Notes: generated by a model not told the origin, from the letters alone. Positions 1 to 8,612 are shown, counted from the stretch's first letter. The stretch is DNA of 64,000 nt from an uncultured Draconibacterium sp. (GCF_913063105.1 NZ_CAJXYQ010000017.1:1-64000); one strand, 5' to 3'. Translations and numbers: made by a program.

Positions 1-134
1 TGCTGACAATATTTTAAATTCTCTACAAGCAGATTCTTGTATTCGTTTCGTGTAAAAACATCAACCCAGCCCATTGTGGCGAACGAAACAAAACAAACAC
101 CATCCGGATGATGAAACTTGTATTTCCTGCTCAT
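1..134 (-). CDS. RAYT (REP-associated Y1 transposase), N-terminal part, cut by the window edge
   Basis: This is the first ~44 codons of a REP-associated tyrosine transposase. The start codon is at 134 and the rest lies left of the window. It is nearly identical to the 5' end of the complete copy at 1442-1972: bases 1-240 match 1839-2077 with only a handful of mismatches. The family (Y1_Tnp/RAYT) cuts and joins single-stranded DNA at REP hairpins. Whether this copy is intact cannot be judged from the window. Confidence 0.75.
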   Translation of the reverse strand, partial: MSRKYKFHHPDGVCFVSFATMGWVDVFTRNEYKNLLVENLKYCQ

Positions 135-240
135 GTTATGCTTGTTTTATTCTCGATTAGTTGCCATAGGGTTATATTCTTAATCATTTATTTCTGGTCT
201 TATCGACCAGGGCACGGATTGCAAATCCGCGCCAGCAGGA
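135..240. repeat. RAYT-linked upstream repeat with REP hairpins, copy 1
   Basis: This is the duplicated DNA upstream of the partial transposase, matching 1973-2077. It contains a perfect hairpin at 194-210 (CTGGTC, 5-nt loop, GACCAG) and a REP-like hairpin at 215-229 (CGGATT-GCA-AATCCG). The same two hairpins lie at 2032-2048 and 2053-2067. REP hairpins next to RAYT genes are the usual substrates of this transposase family. Confidence 0.75.
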
Positions 241-317
241 GGGCAGTTGGCACACCACCAAACCCCGCCCTGCAATATGTACTTTGTTAACGCCTGATTT
301 TTATTTTATTTTGAGTT

Positions 318-1298
318 TTAGTATGTCTCATACTCAACTGCATATAAGTCGAAACCACCTTTTCCACCTGACCTGTTTGATGAGAAAATCATTAAGTTAT
401 GTCCTAATACATCGAACGTTATTGGTCGAAATTCATCTTTACTTGAATTAATTTCACTCCCGAAATTTTCAGGTTCTGTCCATACTCCATTTATATAAAA
501 TGAATACCATAAATCATAACCTCCATAACCTCCTTCTCTGTTTGATGCAAATACCATCATATTATCTTCGCCAATAAACGGACATTTATCGTCACCAGTA
601 CCTGATAAAGTTTCTATTTTAGTTATTGAATTTATATCTCCACTGACTAATGCTTCACTTGTAATCTCAGAATTGAAGGAAGCATTAAATATATTGAATA
701 CTCCGTCATTCTTATTATTGCAAAAAATTAAATTCTTTTTATCTGCCGTTAAAGTTGGATAAAGGTCATCGGCATATTCATTGATTTTAGGGATTGATTT
801 TGGTATTGAATCATAATTTTCCCATTGCTCATAATACCAACCTGTCATATCCATGAATTGGATGTCATAACCAGAGGAATTTTCTGTAGAATACATTAAG
901 ATTAAATTCCCTCCAGTGGCGGTAAAATATGGACCAAATTCATTTTTGTCGGAATTGATGTTACGAATGGCGACTTCAAAATCATAAGGAAGGTCAAAAT
1001 TCAGTACCTCGCAAGTGAGATTACCGCTTGTTGAGTCTTCGATATAGTACAAATTTGCATAAACCAAGTCAAAATTTTCGCCTTGGCTATTTCTGTTTGA
1101 TGAAAAAATAATCCAGCCACCTCGTTCTCCATCTGGTTCCCAATTTGAATTGTAATCATCATATTTTGTATTAAGAGCACCCAAACTGGTTGGAGTTTGA
1201 GTTATAATTGCAGATTTTTCAATAACGTCTTCATCGTCATTCCAAAAACATCCCGTAAGTGAGATGGTCACAATTAGTAGGAAAATAATTTTTTTCAT
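318..1298 (-). CDS. PD40 (WD40-like) beta-propeller lipoprotein
   Basis: A 326-residue predicted lipoprotein with an N-terminal signal ending in an LTGC lipobox at about residues 14-17. The rest carries PD40/TolB-like propeller motifs, for example IIFSSNR near residue 64, LIFCNNKND in the middle, MVFASNREGGYGGYDLWYS near 250 and MIFSSNRSGGKGGFDLYAV near the C-terminus. In Bacteroidota these repeats often occur on OmpA-type envelope proteins, but no OmpA domain follows here. A role as an envelope binding or scaffold protein is inferred. The gene stands alone between two RAYT transposase copies, which is unusual. Confidence 0.75.
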   Translation of the reverse strand: MKKIIFLLIVTISLTGCFWNDDEDVIEKSAIITQTPTSLGALNTKYDDYNSNWEPDGERGGWIIFSSNRNSQGENFDLVYANLYYIEDSTSGNLTCEVLNFDLPYDFEVAIRNINSDKNEFGPYFTATGGNLILMYSTENSSGYDIQFMDMTGWYYEQWENYDSIPKSIPKINEYADDLYPTLTADKKNLIFCNNKNDGVFNIFNASFNSEITSEALVSGDINSITKIETLSGTGDDKCPFIGEDNMMVFASNREGGYGGYDLWYSFYINGVWTEPENFGSEINSSKDEFRPITFDVLGHNLMIFSSNRSGGKGGFDLYAVEYETY

Positions 1299-1395
1299 TT
1301 TGGTTTTTTTTGGTTAAAACATTAATTTTTAAAATATCATCGTTTTGTATTTTTTAAACTTGGCTGTAACTGCTGTACATCATCATTATTGTTCC

Positions 1396-1439
1396 CCACG
1401 CTGGTGCGGATTTGTAATCCGTGCCATTGCTGAAAGCAA
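1396..1439. repeat. REP hairpin and terminator-like hairpin at the 3' end of the RAYT gene
   Basis: A GCGGATTTGTAATCCG-type palindrome is followed by a perfect hairpin, ATTGCT-GAA-AGCAAT (1425-1439), directly after the transposase stop codon. The palindrome is the inverted counterpart of the one at 2053-2067, so the transposase gene is bracketed by REP palindromes in opposite orientation. Confidence 0.65.
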
Positions 1440-1441
1440 TA

Positions 1442-1972
1442 CTATTTTATTACAATTACATCCAGTAAACCGTTTTCTCCGGTGTAATCAACAGCACTGC
1501 TATAAACATAGTCCTCGGCTTTAAAAACCAAACCTTCTTCTACCGGGTTTTGGTGGATGTAGTCAATCTTTTGGTCAATCACGTCATTGCTCCATAATTC
1601 TATCGGTTGGTTATCTGTTCTCCAGAAACGAAAACCTTCTGGTGTTTCGAACTGTTTTAACAAGCATTCTTTACTACTTTCCCTAATATTCCCGGCTATA
1701 ACCGTTCTTATCGTTTTACTGGTATGTTTCTTATAATCACGTAAAATTCCGGGCAAGTCGGCACCTTCTTTTGCCCGAACTACCAAATGCAAATGATTCG
1801 TCATTATGCACCAGGCAAATAACTCCAATCCTTTGTGCTGCTGACAATATTTTAAATTCTCTACAAGCAGATTCTTGTATTCGTTTCGTGTAAAAACATC
1901 AACCCAGCCCATTGTTGCGAACGAAACAAAATAAACACCATCCGGATTATGAAACTTGTATTTCCTGCTCAT
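1442..1972 (-). CDS. REP-associated tyrosine transposase (RAYT, Y1_Tnp family)
   Basis: A complete 176-residue transposase. The HUH-type metal-binding motif is seen as TNHLHLVV at about residues 58-65. The likely catalytic Tyr is in the YIHQNPVEEGLV segment near residue 138, followed by the family-typical YSSAVDY. Length is normal for bacterial RAYTs. These single-domain nucleases act on single-stranded REP hairpins and usually occur once or a few times per genome next to them. Here the flanks carry inverted REP palindromes, and a second copy begins at the left edge of the window. Start at 1972 is the first ATG and gives the conserved SRKYKFHNPDGVYFVSFAT beginning. Confidence 0.93.
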   Translation of the reverse strand: MSRKYKFHNPDGVYFVSFATMGWVDVFTRNEYKNLLVENLKYCQQHKGLELFAWCIMTNHLHLVVRAKEGADLPGILRDYKKHTSKTIRTVIAGNIRESSKECLLKQFETPEGFRFWRTDNQPIELWSNDVIDQKIDYIHQNPVEEGLVFKAEDYVYSSAVDYTGENGLLDVIVIK

Positions 1973-2077
1973 GTTATGCTTGTTTTATTCACGATTAGTT
2001 GCTATAGGGTTATATTCTTAATCATTTATTTCTGGTCTTATCGACCAGGGCACGGATTGCAAATCCGCGCCAGCAGG
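1973..2077. repeat. RAYT-linked upstream repeat with REP hairpins, copy 2
   Basis: Near-identical to 135-240. It holds the CTGGTC/GACCAG hairpin (2032-2048) and the REP hairpin CGGATT-GCA-AATCCG (2053-2067). Identity with copy 1 stops at about 2077, where a different hairpin array begins, so the duplicated unit appears to be transposase plus REP. Confidence 0.75.
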
Positions 2078-2240
2078 GATGAACGTATTGTCGTTTGCAA
2101 CGACTTTAACAAAAGCATTAAAAATGCTTATGCTGCGAACCCCTCGTTCGGAAACGAGGGGCAGATGGGGAATTAGCATTAAAGGCTAAAGCCCTTTTAA
2201 TACATTACAATTTAAACACCGGGCTGAAGCCTCGGTGCAA
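2078..2240. repeat. Composite hairpin array A
   Basis: A chain of small inverted repeats: GTCGTTTGCAACGAC, AGCATTAAAAATGCT, and CCCTCGTTCGGAAACGAGGG (~2140-2160). Two more follow, of the forms GGCTaaAGCC (about 2183-2194) and GGCTgaAGCC (about 2222-2231). The block up to about 2168 recurs almost exactly at 2698-2790. No open frame here looks coding. These resemble Bacteroidota REP-type elements of more than one family. Confidence 0.65.
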
Positions 2241-2300
2241 AATATAAAACCAATCCACCTTTTTATTCCACCTTTTCCAGGCCCGGCATACCAACATACA

Positions 2301-2329
2301 AAAAGCCCGGCATTAAATACCGGGCTTTT
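2301..2329 (-). terminator. Intrinsic terminator of the small lipoprotein gene
   Basis: A perfect 10-bp stem AAAAGCCCGG / CCGGGCTTTT with a 9-nt loop, 45 bp after the stop of the minus-strand gene at 2375-2545. Its symmetrical A/T flanks could let it work in both directions. Confidence 0.75.
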
Positions 2330-2374
2330 CATCAATCAATTGTTCAATCTAAATTCAAATGCTTTAATTACCTT

Positions 2375-2545
2375 TTAATAGCTGTAGGCTTCAGGACCGG
2401 GTTTGGTCGGATAATCCGTTTCGGGCAGCATCGGAATTTCCTTTTCCGGATCTTCGTAATATGCGTCGTCCGAACATGATGCCATTGTTACTCCAATACC
2501 TGCTACTAATACAAATGCTACTGCTAATCTTTTTAAATTTTTCAT
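2375..2545 (-). CDS. Small predicted lipoprotein (56 residues)
   Basis: A short open frame starting MKNLKRLAVAFVLVAG with a lipobox-like MASC at residues 21-24. It is followed by an acidic, proline-rich tail (SDDAYYEDPEKEIPMLPETD...). It has its own strong terminator at 2301-2329. The basic start, hydrophobic core and Cys support export and lipidation. I do not recognise a family. Small exported proteins of this build are common in Bacteroidota, and function is unknown. A possible -7 element lies near 2592-2599 on the same strand, but the -33 match is poor. Confidence 0.65.
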   Translation of the reverse strand: MKNLKRLAVAFVLVAGIGVTMASCSDDAYYEDPEKEIPMLPETDYPTKPGPEAYSY

Positions 2546-2679
2546 CGTTCTAATTTTTAATTGTTATTACTGTTTGTTTTAATGTTCGATACAAAGATGC
2601 AGGCTTTTGTCCCGGTATTTTGCTCCTGTACGGCCAGGTGAAATCCCAAAAAGTTCAATACCTAAAAAGTGCTTCCTCT

Positions 2680-2790
2680 ATCCCTCGTTTGCAACGAGGG
2701 ATGAACGTATTGTCGTTTGCAACGACTTTAATAAAAGCATTAAAAATGCTTATGCTGCGAACCCGTCGTTCGGAAACGAGGGGCAGATGG
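2680..2790. repeat. Composite hairpin array B
   Basis: This array starts with a CCTCGTTTGCAACGAGG hairpin (~2683-2700) and then repeats the block of array A: GTCGTTTGCAACGAC, AGCATTAAAAATGCT, and a CGTTCGGAAACG stem. Agreement with array A over about 90 bp is near complete. Several hairpins share a TTTGCAA centre, so the same loop is carried by different stems. Confidence 0.65.
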
Positions 2791-2989
2791 ATTTTAATTT
2801 TTAGTGTTATTACTGCTACAAAAGCAGTTTGCTACCGCCTGCTCATTTAGCCCATAAAGTTCAAAGGGTAGTCTAAAAATCCGATACATCTGTAAGTCAA
2901 ATCTTCGACTTTTTTGCACGCAATAGCCCGGAGATGGTTGTGAACATAAATCATTTACACTATTTTTAGTAGGCTAAATTATTATAAAC

Positions 2990-3976
2990 ATGAATAATCA
3001 GGAAAAAGTAGTTTTACGCTTAAAAGAAGGAAGAACGATCAATTATTTTGAATCGTTAAAACAAGCTCTTGGCGGCGAATACTCCGATAATTATTACGAG
3101 CTGATTCAAGGAAGGACCGATATTCGGTTTTATAACTTTCCGATCATTCCCGGATTTGATATTTTATTGAATTCGGCCAAACACTATCAAGCTGTTGAAA
3201 TGATCAGGGAAGCCGATGACAATCCTGATTATTTTCATTTCTACCTGTTAAAAGAAGGACAAATCGATCAGCGTTTTGAAAATCAGGAACAGCTAATGGA
3301 AGCAGGAACCTCAACAGGCGTTTTTATTAATAACGGATTATTTCCGATGCGGGCCCAATTTCCGGCCAACACACCGCTAAAATCATTGGGTTTTAAAGTA
3401 ACTAAAGAAGCCTTAAGCAAACTAATTCCAGAAGCTTGCGAAACACTTGAGACACTTTTCGATACTGACGCTCCTATTGCTTACCATACGCATTTACCCG
3501 AGGAGTTACGATCGATGATCGACGATATATTTTATTACAAAAAAAGCGAATTCGGACGCATTCCGCTGGTTATGGCAACCGGCCTCGAAATATTTACCGT
3601 GTTAATGCGATCGGTGCGCAAACTGGTTGACAAAGACGAGCTGCACGGCCTGCATATTGATGATTACCAGCGTTTGTTAAAGATAAAAGATCAGCTTTTA
3701 TCGAGCTTCGACCAGCGCATTAGTGTTGAGGGACTGGCCGATGAGTTTGGCATTAGCGTATCGAAACTTAAACGCGATTTTAAAACACTATTTAATACCT
3801 CGGTGTACCAATTTTACACCCATGCCCGAATGGACGAAGCTTATCGCAGGTTAAAATCAGGGAACTTCTCGGTTATGGAAGTTGGCTACGATTTGGGCTA
3901 CCAAAACCTATCGAAGTTCTCGTCGATGTTTAAAAAGGTAAAAGGTATTAACCCTAAAGATGTGATGCCGGTGTAA
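2990..3976 (+). CDS. AraC-family transcriptional regulator
   Basis: A 328-residue protein with a C-terminal AraC/XylS double helix-turn-helix (about residues 235-325). The first helix-turn-helix is in ISVEGLADEFGISVSKLKRDF, and the family-typical second one in MEVGYDLGYQNLSKFSSMFKKVKGINP. The N-terminal ~220 residues have no domain I recognise and may bind a ligand or mediate dimerisation. It stands alone downstream of a repeat-rich gap with no obvious target operon beside it. The regulated genes cannot be told from the sequence. Confidence 0.88.
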   Translation: MNNQEKVVLRLKEGRTINYFESLKQALGGEYSDNYYELIQGRTDIRFYNFPIIPGFDILLNSAKHYQAVEMIREADDNPDYFHFYLLKEGQIDQRFENQEQLMEAGTSTGVFINNGLFPMRAQFPANTPLKSLGFKVTKEALSKLIPEACETLETLFDTDAPIAYHTHLPEELRSMIDDIFYYKKSEFGRIPLVMATGLEIFTVLMRSVRKLVDKDELHGLHIDDYQRLLKIKDQLLSSFDQRISVEGLADEFGISVSKLKRDFKTLFNTSVYQFYTHARMDEAYRRLKSGNFSVMEVGYDLGYQNLSKFSSMFKKVKGINPKDVMPV

Positions 3977-4008
3977 AACAAATGCGGCATAAAATCAGGA
4001 AGTCTGAT

Positions 4009-4518
4009 TTATTTTATTCGCTTGTCCTGTGTTACAAACGACAAGCCCATTTGTCCGTAGGTAGAAATCATTACCGCCTCGAAAACAGGATCGCTGGCTG
4101 AGGTTTCTTTATACCATTGAAAAATCAGATTGGCCCCTGTTCCCCCCTCATTATCGGCATGGTCGATAATGATTTCAACCGTTTCCATAGGCCGGATAAA
4201 AACCGGGTGGCTGATATACTTACGAATACAATCGCCTTTGGTATTGTAGTAATCAATTTTATCGATATAAAGCGTAGCCCTTACATTCGGATTACGCATA
4301 CTTACCGTAGTGGTTAAATTTACCAGGCGTTCCTCCGACTTGGTATAAATTTGTGGATAAACCGACAAGTAGCTCGTTCCCATTTCAAGCGTGTCGGGAA
4401 CCGGCTTTGCTACTTCTCTTTTCTCCCAGTTTTGAACTTTATTTGGTACAACCTTAGCTTCCTGCTTACAGGAAAACAGCATGCTTGCCAGCAGTAATAC
4501 ACCGAACAAATACTTCAT
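4009..4518 (-). CDS. DUF3124 lipoprotein
   Basis: About 169 residues from the ATG at 4518, giving MKYLFGVLLLASMLFSC with a compact signal and lipobox Cys at residue 17. An upstream ATG at 4539 would add seven residues before the basic region. The body matches DUF3124 by motif recall (LSVYPQIY near 60, NLTTTVSMRNPN near 74, then a TGANLIFQWYKET segment). The function is unknown. It lies 75 bp downstream of the octaheme cytochrome gene on the same strand (54 bp if the upstream ATG is used), so co-transcription is likely and a role in the same envelope electron-transfer function is possible. Confidence 0.75.
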   Translation of the reverse strand: MKYLFGVLLLASMLFSCKQEAKVVPNKVQNWEKREVAKPVPDTLEMGTSYLSVYPQIYTKSEERLVNLTTTVSMRNPNVRATLYIDKIDYYNTKGDCIRKYISHPVFIRPMETVEIIIDHADNEGGTGANLIFQWYKETSASDPVFEAVMISTYGQMGLSFVTQDKRIK

Positions 4519-4593
4519 TGTTTTAACTTTTATGCTCAAATGTAATAAAAACCGGAACGGAAAAAAATGAGTGTTTCGTATAACCCCGGATTT

Positions 4594-6954
4594 CTACATA
4601 CTTTGCTGCAACATGGTAATCGATTGCTGCAGTGCGGCACGGTCCTGGGCCGAAATACCTTCCACTTTCAGCGCATCTTTATATAATTTTAAGGCCATAT
4701 TTTTGTTGCCCTCGCGCAGGTAAATGTCGGCTAAAAAGCTGGTTGCTGTTAAATAGCCCGGATTGCTTTTAATAATTTGCTGTAATGTTTTTTTGGCGGC
4801 GCTGGTTTGGCCGTTCTGCGATTGGTAATAAGCCAGCGTGTAGGCATAATCCGGGTCGTTGGGACGAGCCTTGTACGCCAGTGAAGCATATTTTACTGCC
4901 GCTGCCAAATCGCCACGTTGCGCCACAATTACACTCAGGTTTTTAGCTGCTACGGGTTGATTCCCGGGGTTGGCATTTACAGCAGCAGATAAAGCTTTTT
5001 CGGCTTCATCTAAACGGCCCTGCTCGGCTAATAGCAAGCCAAGGTTCAGGTTGGCAGCTTCGTTGTCTGCATCGTATTCCAGAACCCTTTTCAGATTTTC
5101 CTCGGCTTTTTGGTTGTTCCCTACATACGAATAAAGCACACTGCTGTTAATAAGCGGCATTAACGACTCGGGGTACAAACGTGCTGCTGTTTCGTACGAG
5201 TTTAGTGCGGCCTGTGCATCGCCTTTGTTTTGGTGATACAAGCCCAGGTTGTAATGGTTACTCCAGTTATCGGTACGGGCGGTCATCGAGGCCACATATT
5301 CCTGCTCAGCTTTATCAATAATCGTTTTTTGTTCGGCAGTAAAAGTATCTTCCGGAAACATTAGTATAGCATTGGCAGCCTGGATACGCACCAGCCTGAT
5401 TTCATCCTGACAGGCTTGCAGCAAGGCATTTTTTGCATCGTCGGTAAAAATACCACTCAGCCCATAAGCTGCCGATGAACGTATCAGTTCCGATTGGTTA
5501 TTTAAAGCTTCAATTAATACACCGGCTTTTGATGCATCGGGGTAGTTACCCAACAGGCGGATTAAAGAATTGGCCACTACATAATCCGTTTTCGGATTTC
5601 GAATGTAAGCAAACATTTTGTCCACATTTTTCCAGTCGTTGTCGCGGGCTTCTTTAATCAGCTGGGCCCATTTCAGGGTTTCATCCTGGTAATTGCCGTT
5701 GGGGCGTGCTTTTACAATTTCGTTGGCCCATTGCGGCGATTTATCAGAGTGGCACTGGTTGCAGGCATTTGGCGAACCAAATTTGATGGTAGCCTCGGGC
5801 ATAGGTGGCCTAAACGAGTGGTCGCTACGCAGAAAACGGCCCACAAACTCTCGCTTGGGCATATGGCAACTCAGGCAAGTTAATCCTGCCTCGGCCGGAT
5901 GACCGGTATGGGTTTCCAGGTCTTCGTTGCGGTTATTGTGGCACTGCAGGCACGATTGATCAGGATTATCCTTATTACGGTCGCGTCCGCTTGATGTATG
6001 ACAAGTAACACAGTGCAGCTGACTTTCGTCCACGCAGGGGTTCATCATCCATTCGGTCATGGTATAATTTTCTCCCAACGATCTACCGTCGGCATAAAAG
6101 TCGCGGTCTTCAAGTGTGGTTATGTTGTAATTATCAAAATATTTATCGCCGGGCATGTAGCTGGGTGTAATGGGTGTCATTTTTGCATGGCAAGGGGCGC
6201 AGGCATCGTTGTGTTGCTCCTGGGTAAATACCGAGGTACTAATCAAGCCCAGTTCTTTGGCCTCCTCGCCTTCTTTCAGGTCTTTAAAAATGCGCACATG
6301 GTCTCCGCCCGGCCCATGGCAGGTTTCGCAGTTAATACCGGCCTCGCGCCAGGTAGTATGATAGGTTTCGCTTGCCAAATCAAAATTGGTACTCAACTGG
6401 CTAATGTGGCAGCTGTAACAACCGGTATTAAAAGCAAACATGGCATCCTTCCACGGTAGTGCTTCATCATCAGGGTATTCATCGCCAAAATGCCGGATAC
6501 CGGCTTCAGGGTAGTTAAACCATTCCTTGCGGTTGGCATCGTAGGCCAACGGAATATTCTGGAGCTTTCCCTTTTCAAAAGGGGTAAGAAAACAATAAAC
6601 ATTATGCCCCCCCATGGCCCATAGAACGTCGTAAGTTTCAATTAAGCGGTCGCCATTGCGTTCGTACATAACCATTGTTGAATCTAAAAATTCAACAGTA
6701 AAAAGGTGTCCTTCCACATCAATTGGCTTACTGTTGGGTAATTGGTGTTTGGCAATAAAAGCAGCGTTAATTGGCATCATTGCCTGACCATGATAGGATG
6801 GTTCCCAGAGCTGGTAAAAATTTTCGTGACATTCGCGACAACTTTCCGAGCCGGCATAATCATTTTCTCCGTTTGTTTTTGTTCTTGTTTTGCACGAGAA
6901 AATCGATATTACCGCTATTGCAAACAAGGCCGGTTTTATAAATTTCCGAATCAT
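4594..6954 (-). CDS. Octaheme c-type cytochrome fused to a TPR domain
   Basis: A 786-residue exported protein. A signal with an FSC lipobox (residue 21) is followed by eight CxxCH heme-binding motifs at about residues 39, 179, 209, 252, 315, 335, 360 and 398. A HEAT-like or linker region covers about 440-550, and tetratricopeptide repeats about 560-780. The heme spacing resembles the large cytochrome c554/hydroxylamine-oxidoreductase-like superfamily, but I cannot assign a substrate. It is probably a periplasmic or surface electron-transfer or oxidoreductase protein, with TPRs for partner binding. It is the first gene of a likely pair with the DUF3124 lipoprotein. Confidence 0.85.
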   Translation of the reverse strand: MIRKFIKPALFAIAVISIFSCKTRTKTNGENDYAGSESCRECHENFYQLWEPSYHGQAMMPINAAFIAKHQLPNSKPIDVEGHLFTVEFLDSTMVMYERNGDRLIETYDVLWAMGGHNVYCFLTPFEKGKLQNIPLAYDANRKEWFNYPEAGIRHFGDEYPDDEALPWKDAMFAFNTGCYSCHISQLSTNFDLASETYHTTWREAGINCETCHGPGGDHVRIFKDLKEGEEAKELGLISTSVFTQEQHNDACAPCHAKMTPITPSYMPGDKYFDNYNITTLEDRDFYADGRSLGENYTMTEWMMNPCVDESQLHCVTCHTSSGRDRNKDNPDQSCLQCHNNRNEDLETHTGHPAEAGLTCLSCHMPKREFVGRFLRSDHSFRPPMPEATIKFGSPNACNQCHSDKSPQWANEIVKARPNGNYQDETLKWAQLIKEARDNDWKNVDKMFAYIRNPKTDYVVANSLIRLLGNYPDASKAGVLIEALNNQSELIRSSAAYGLSGIFTDDAKNALLQACQDEIRLVRIQAANAILMFPEDTFTAEQKTIIDKAEQEYVASMTARTDNWSNHYNLGLYHQNKGDAQAALNSYETAARLYPESLMPLINSSVLYSYVGNNQKAEENLKRVLEYDADNEAANLNLGLLLAEQGRLDEAEKALSAAVNANPGNQPVAAKNLSVIVAQRGDLAAAVKYASLAYKARPNDPDYAYTLAYYQSQNGQTSAAKKTLQQIIKSNPGYLTATSFLADIYLREGNKNMALKLYKDALKVEGISAQDRAALQQSITMLQQSM

Positions 6955-7236
6955 GGTTTGTTCTTTTAAGTTGCTACAAATATTGCGATTATTTGAGAAA
7001 GAATGAGTCTAAATGCGCGTGTAACAGCTTATTTAGAATGGCATTGAAAGGGTACGACTCACGAAACAGGATGAAAAATTGCTATTCGGAAAATTCGGAA
7101 GATAGTTTAACTTTGCAGCGGATCCAAAAGGGCGTAAACGTTTGAGTTTTGAAGAAGAGCAAATCGATAAGCGTCTGCTTCAGTGAAGGTCTGTTAGTAA
7201 GATGAAGTTTAATTGAGGTATCTAAAAAATTTATTT
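6955..7236 (+). promoter_or_regulatory. Divergent intergenic region with a candidate promoter for 7237
   Basis: This 282-bp gap separates the cytochrome gene (minus) from the dehydrogenase (plus). A -7-like TAACTTTG lies at 7108-7115 with a weak TTCG at the -33 position. This would give a leader of about 115 nt. No RNA motif or open frame was recognised in it. Confidence 0.35.
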
Positions 7237-8445
7237 ATGAAAGTTGGAATACTTAGAGAGGGGAAAACACCTCCCGACAAACGCGTCCCGCTAACCCCGG
7301 AACAATGTATTGAAGTGCAGCAAAGTTTTCCTCATGTATCAATTGCTGTTCAACCCAGCTCTATTCGCAGCTATTCTGATGAAGCGTATTCCAAATTAGG
7401 TATTTCGTTGCAGGAAGACCTTTCGGATTGCGATGTGTTACTGGGCGTAAAAGAAGTTCGTATTGAGGATTTTATTCCGGGAAAGATTTACCTCTTTTTC
7501 TCGCACACCATAAAAAAGCAGGAATACAACCGCAGGCTTTTGCAAACTGTATTAGAAAAAAAGATACAGCTGGTTGATTACGAGGTACTGACTGACAAAG
7601 AAGGATTCAGAATAATTGGTTTTGGGCGTTTTGCCGGACTGGTAGGCGCCTACAATGGCTTACGTGCCTACGGACTGAAATATAAGTTATTTAACCTGAA
7701 GCCGGCGCACGAGTGCTACAACCTGGAAGAGATGCTGGAACACCTGGATGCCGTTACCCTGCCTCCGATAAAAATTACCGTTACCGGCGATGGCCGTGTG
7801 GCTGGTGGCGTGTTGGAAATTTTAAACCACATGCAGATTATGCGTGTTTCGCCCGAGGCTTTTTTAAACGAACAGGAACCCAAACAAGCCATTTATGTGC
7901 AACTGTTACCCGGCAACTATGTACAACGTAGCGATGGTGAAACGTTCAACCTGATGCACTTTTTTAATAACCCTACCATGTACGAAAACAGCTTTCAACC
8001 TTTTGCCGGCGCCAGCGATCTGTTAATTGCATCTGCATACTGGGACCCCAAGGCTCCGGTGCTGTTTACCGCCGACGAAATGCGGGAAGAGGCTTTTCGC
8101 ATCAGTGTTATTTCAGATATCACCTGCGATATTGAAGGCTCTATCCCTTCTACAAAACGTGCCTCGAGCATTGCTGATCCGTTTTACGATTACAATCCGG
8201 AAACAGGCGAGCTGGAAGAAGCTTTTTCAAAACCTGAAAATATTTCGGTGCAGGCGGTGGATAACCTGCCTTGTGAATTACCAAAAGACGCTTCACTTGA
8301 TTTTGGCCGCAACCTGATTGATAAAGTTTTTCCGAGTTTATTCGGAGCAGATACCGACGAAATTATCCACCGTGCATCTATTACAAAAAATGGTGCACTA
8401 ACTGAGAAGTTCTCGTATTTACAGGATTTCGCCGACGGGGAATAA
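7237..8445 (+). CDS. NAD(P)-dependent alanine dehydrogenase/saccharopine dehydrogenase-like enzyme
   Basis: A 402-residue enzyme of the AlaDH/PNT-LYS1 superfamily. The N-terminus MKVGILREGKTPPDKRVPLT is the family signature and fixes the start at ATG 7237; a TTG eight codons upstream is less likely. SHTIKKQ near residue 90 and the Rossmann-type ITVTGDGRVAGGVLEIL near 187 match the NAD-binding core. ISDITCDIEGSIPST near 300 matches LYS1-type saccharopine dehydrogenases. It probably catalyses reversible reductive amination or saccharopine formation with lysine. The exact substrate is not determined by sequence. It stands alone, followed by a strong hairpin terminator. Confidence 0.75.
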   Translation: MKVGILREGKTPPDKRVPLTPEQCIEVQQSFPHVSIAVQPSSIRSYSDEAYSKLGISLQEDLSDCDVLLGVKEVRIEDFIPGKIYLFFSHTIKKQEYNRRLLQTVLEKKIQLVDYEVLTDKEGFRIIGFGRFAGLVGAYNGLRAYGLKYKLFNLKPAHECYNLEEMLEHLDAVTLPPIKITVTGDGRVAGGVLEILNHMQIMRVSPEAFLNEQEPKQAIYVQLLPGNYVQRSDGETFNLMHFFNNPTMYENSFQPFAGASDLLIASAYWDPKAPVLFTADEMREEAFRISVISDITCDIEGSIPSTKRASSIADPFYDYNPETGELEEAFSKPENISVQAVDNLPCELPKDASLDFGRNLIDKVFPSLFGADTDEIIHRASITKNGALTEKFSYLQDFADGE

Positions 8446-8467
8446 CTTCTTGCAGATTGCGCTGATA

Positions 8468-8521
8468 TAAAAAAAAAGCCTCGTTCTGTATATTTAATAA
8501 GAATACAGAACGGGGCTTTTA
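8468..8521 (+). terminator. Intrinsic terminator after the dehydrogenase gene
   Basis: A long stem, GCCTCGTTCTGTAT pairing with ATACAGAACGGGGC, flanked by an A-run on the left and TTTTA on the right. It lies 22 bp past the stop at 8445. Confidence 0.8.
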
Positions 8522-8570
8522 CTTTCCTGTTTTCTCCTCCGCGTTATCAGCGCAATCTGCGAGAACCGAA

Positions 8571-8612
8571 AAAAACAAACGCCGATCCAAAATTCATGGA
8601 CCGACGTTTTAC
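8571..8612 (-). terminator. Intrinsic terminator of htpG
   Basis: Read on the minus strand: AAACGTCGGTCC, a 9-nt loop, GGATCGGCGTTT, then a T-run. It lies about 85 bp after the htpG stop codon and faces the terminator at 8468-8521. Confidence 0.7.

Noticed and set aside
2607..2850. Two overlapping short open frames across hairpin array B
   Set aside because: Their sequence is the translation of repeats shared with array A, so they are not genes.
5998..6459. 153-codon open frame opposite the octaheme cytochrome
   Set aside because: It is antisense to a gene with eight heme motifs and has no recognisable feature of its own.
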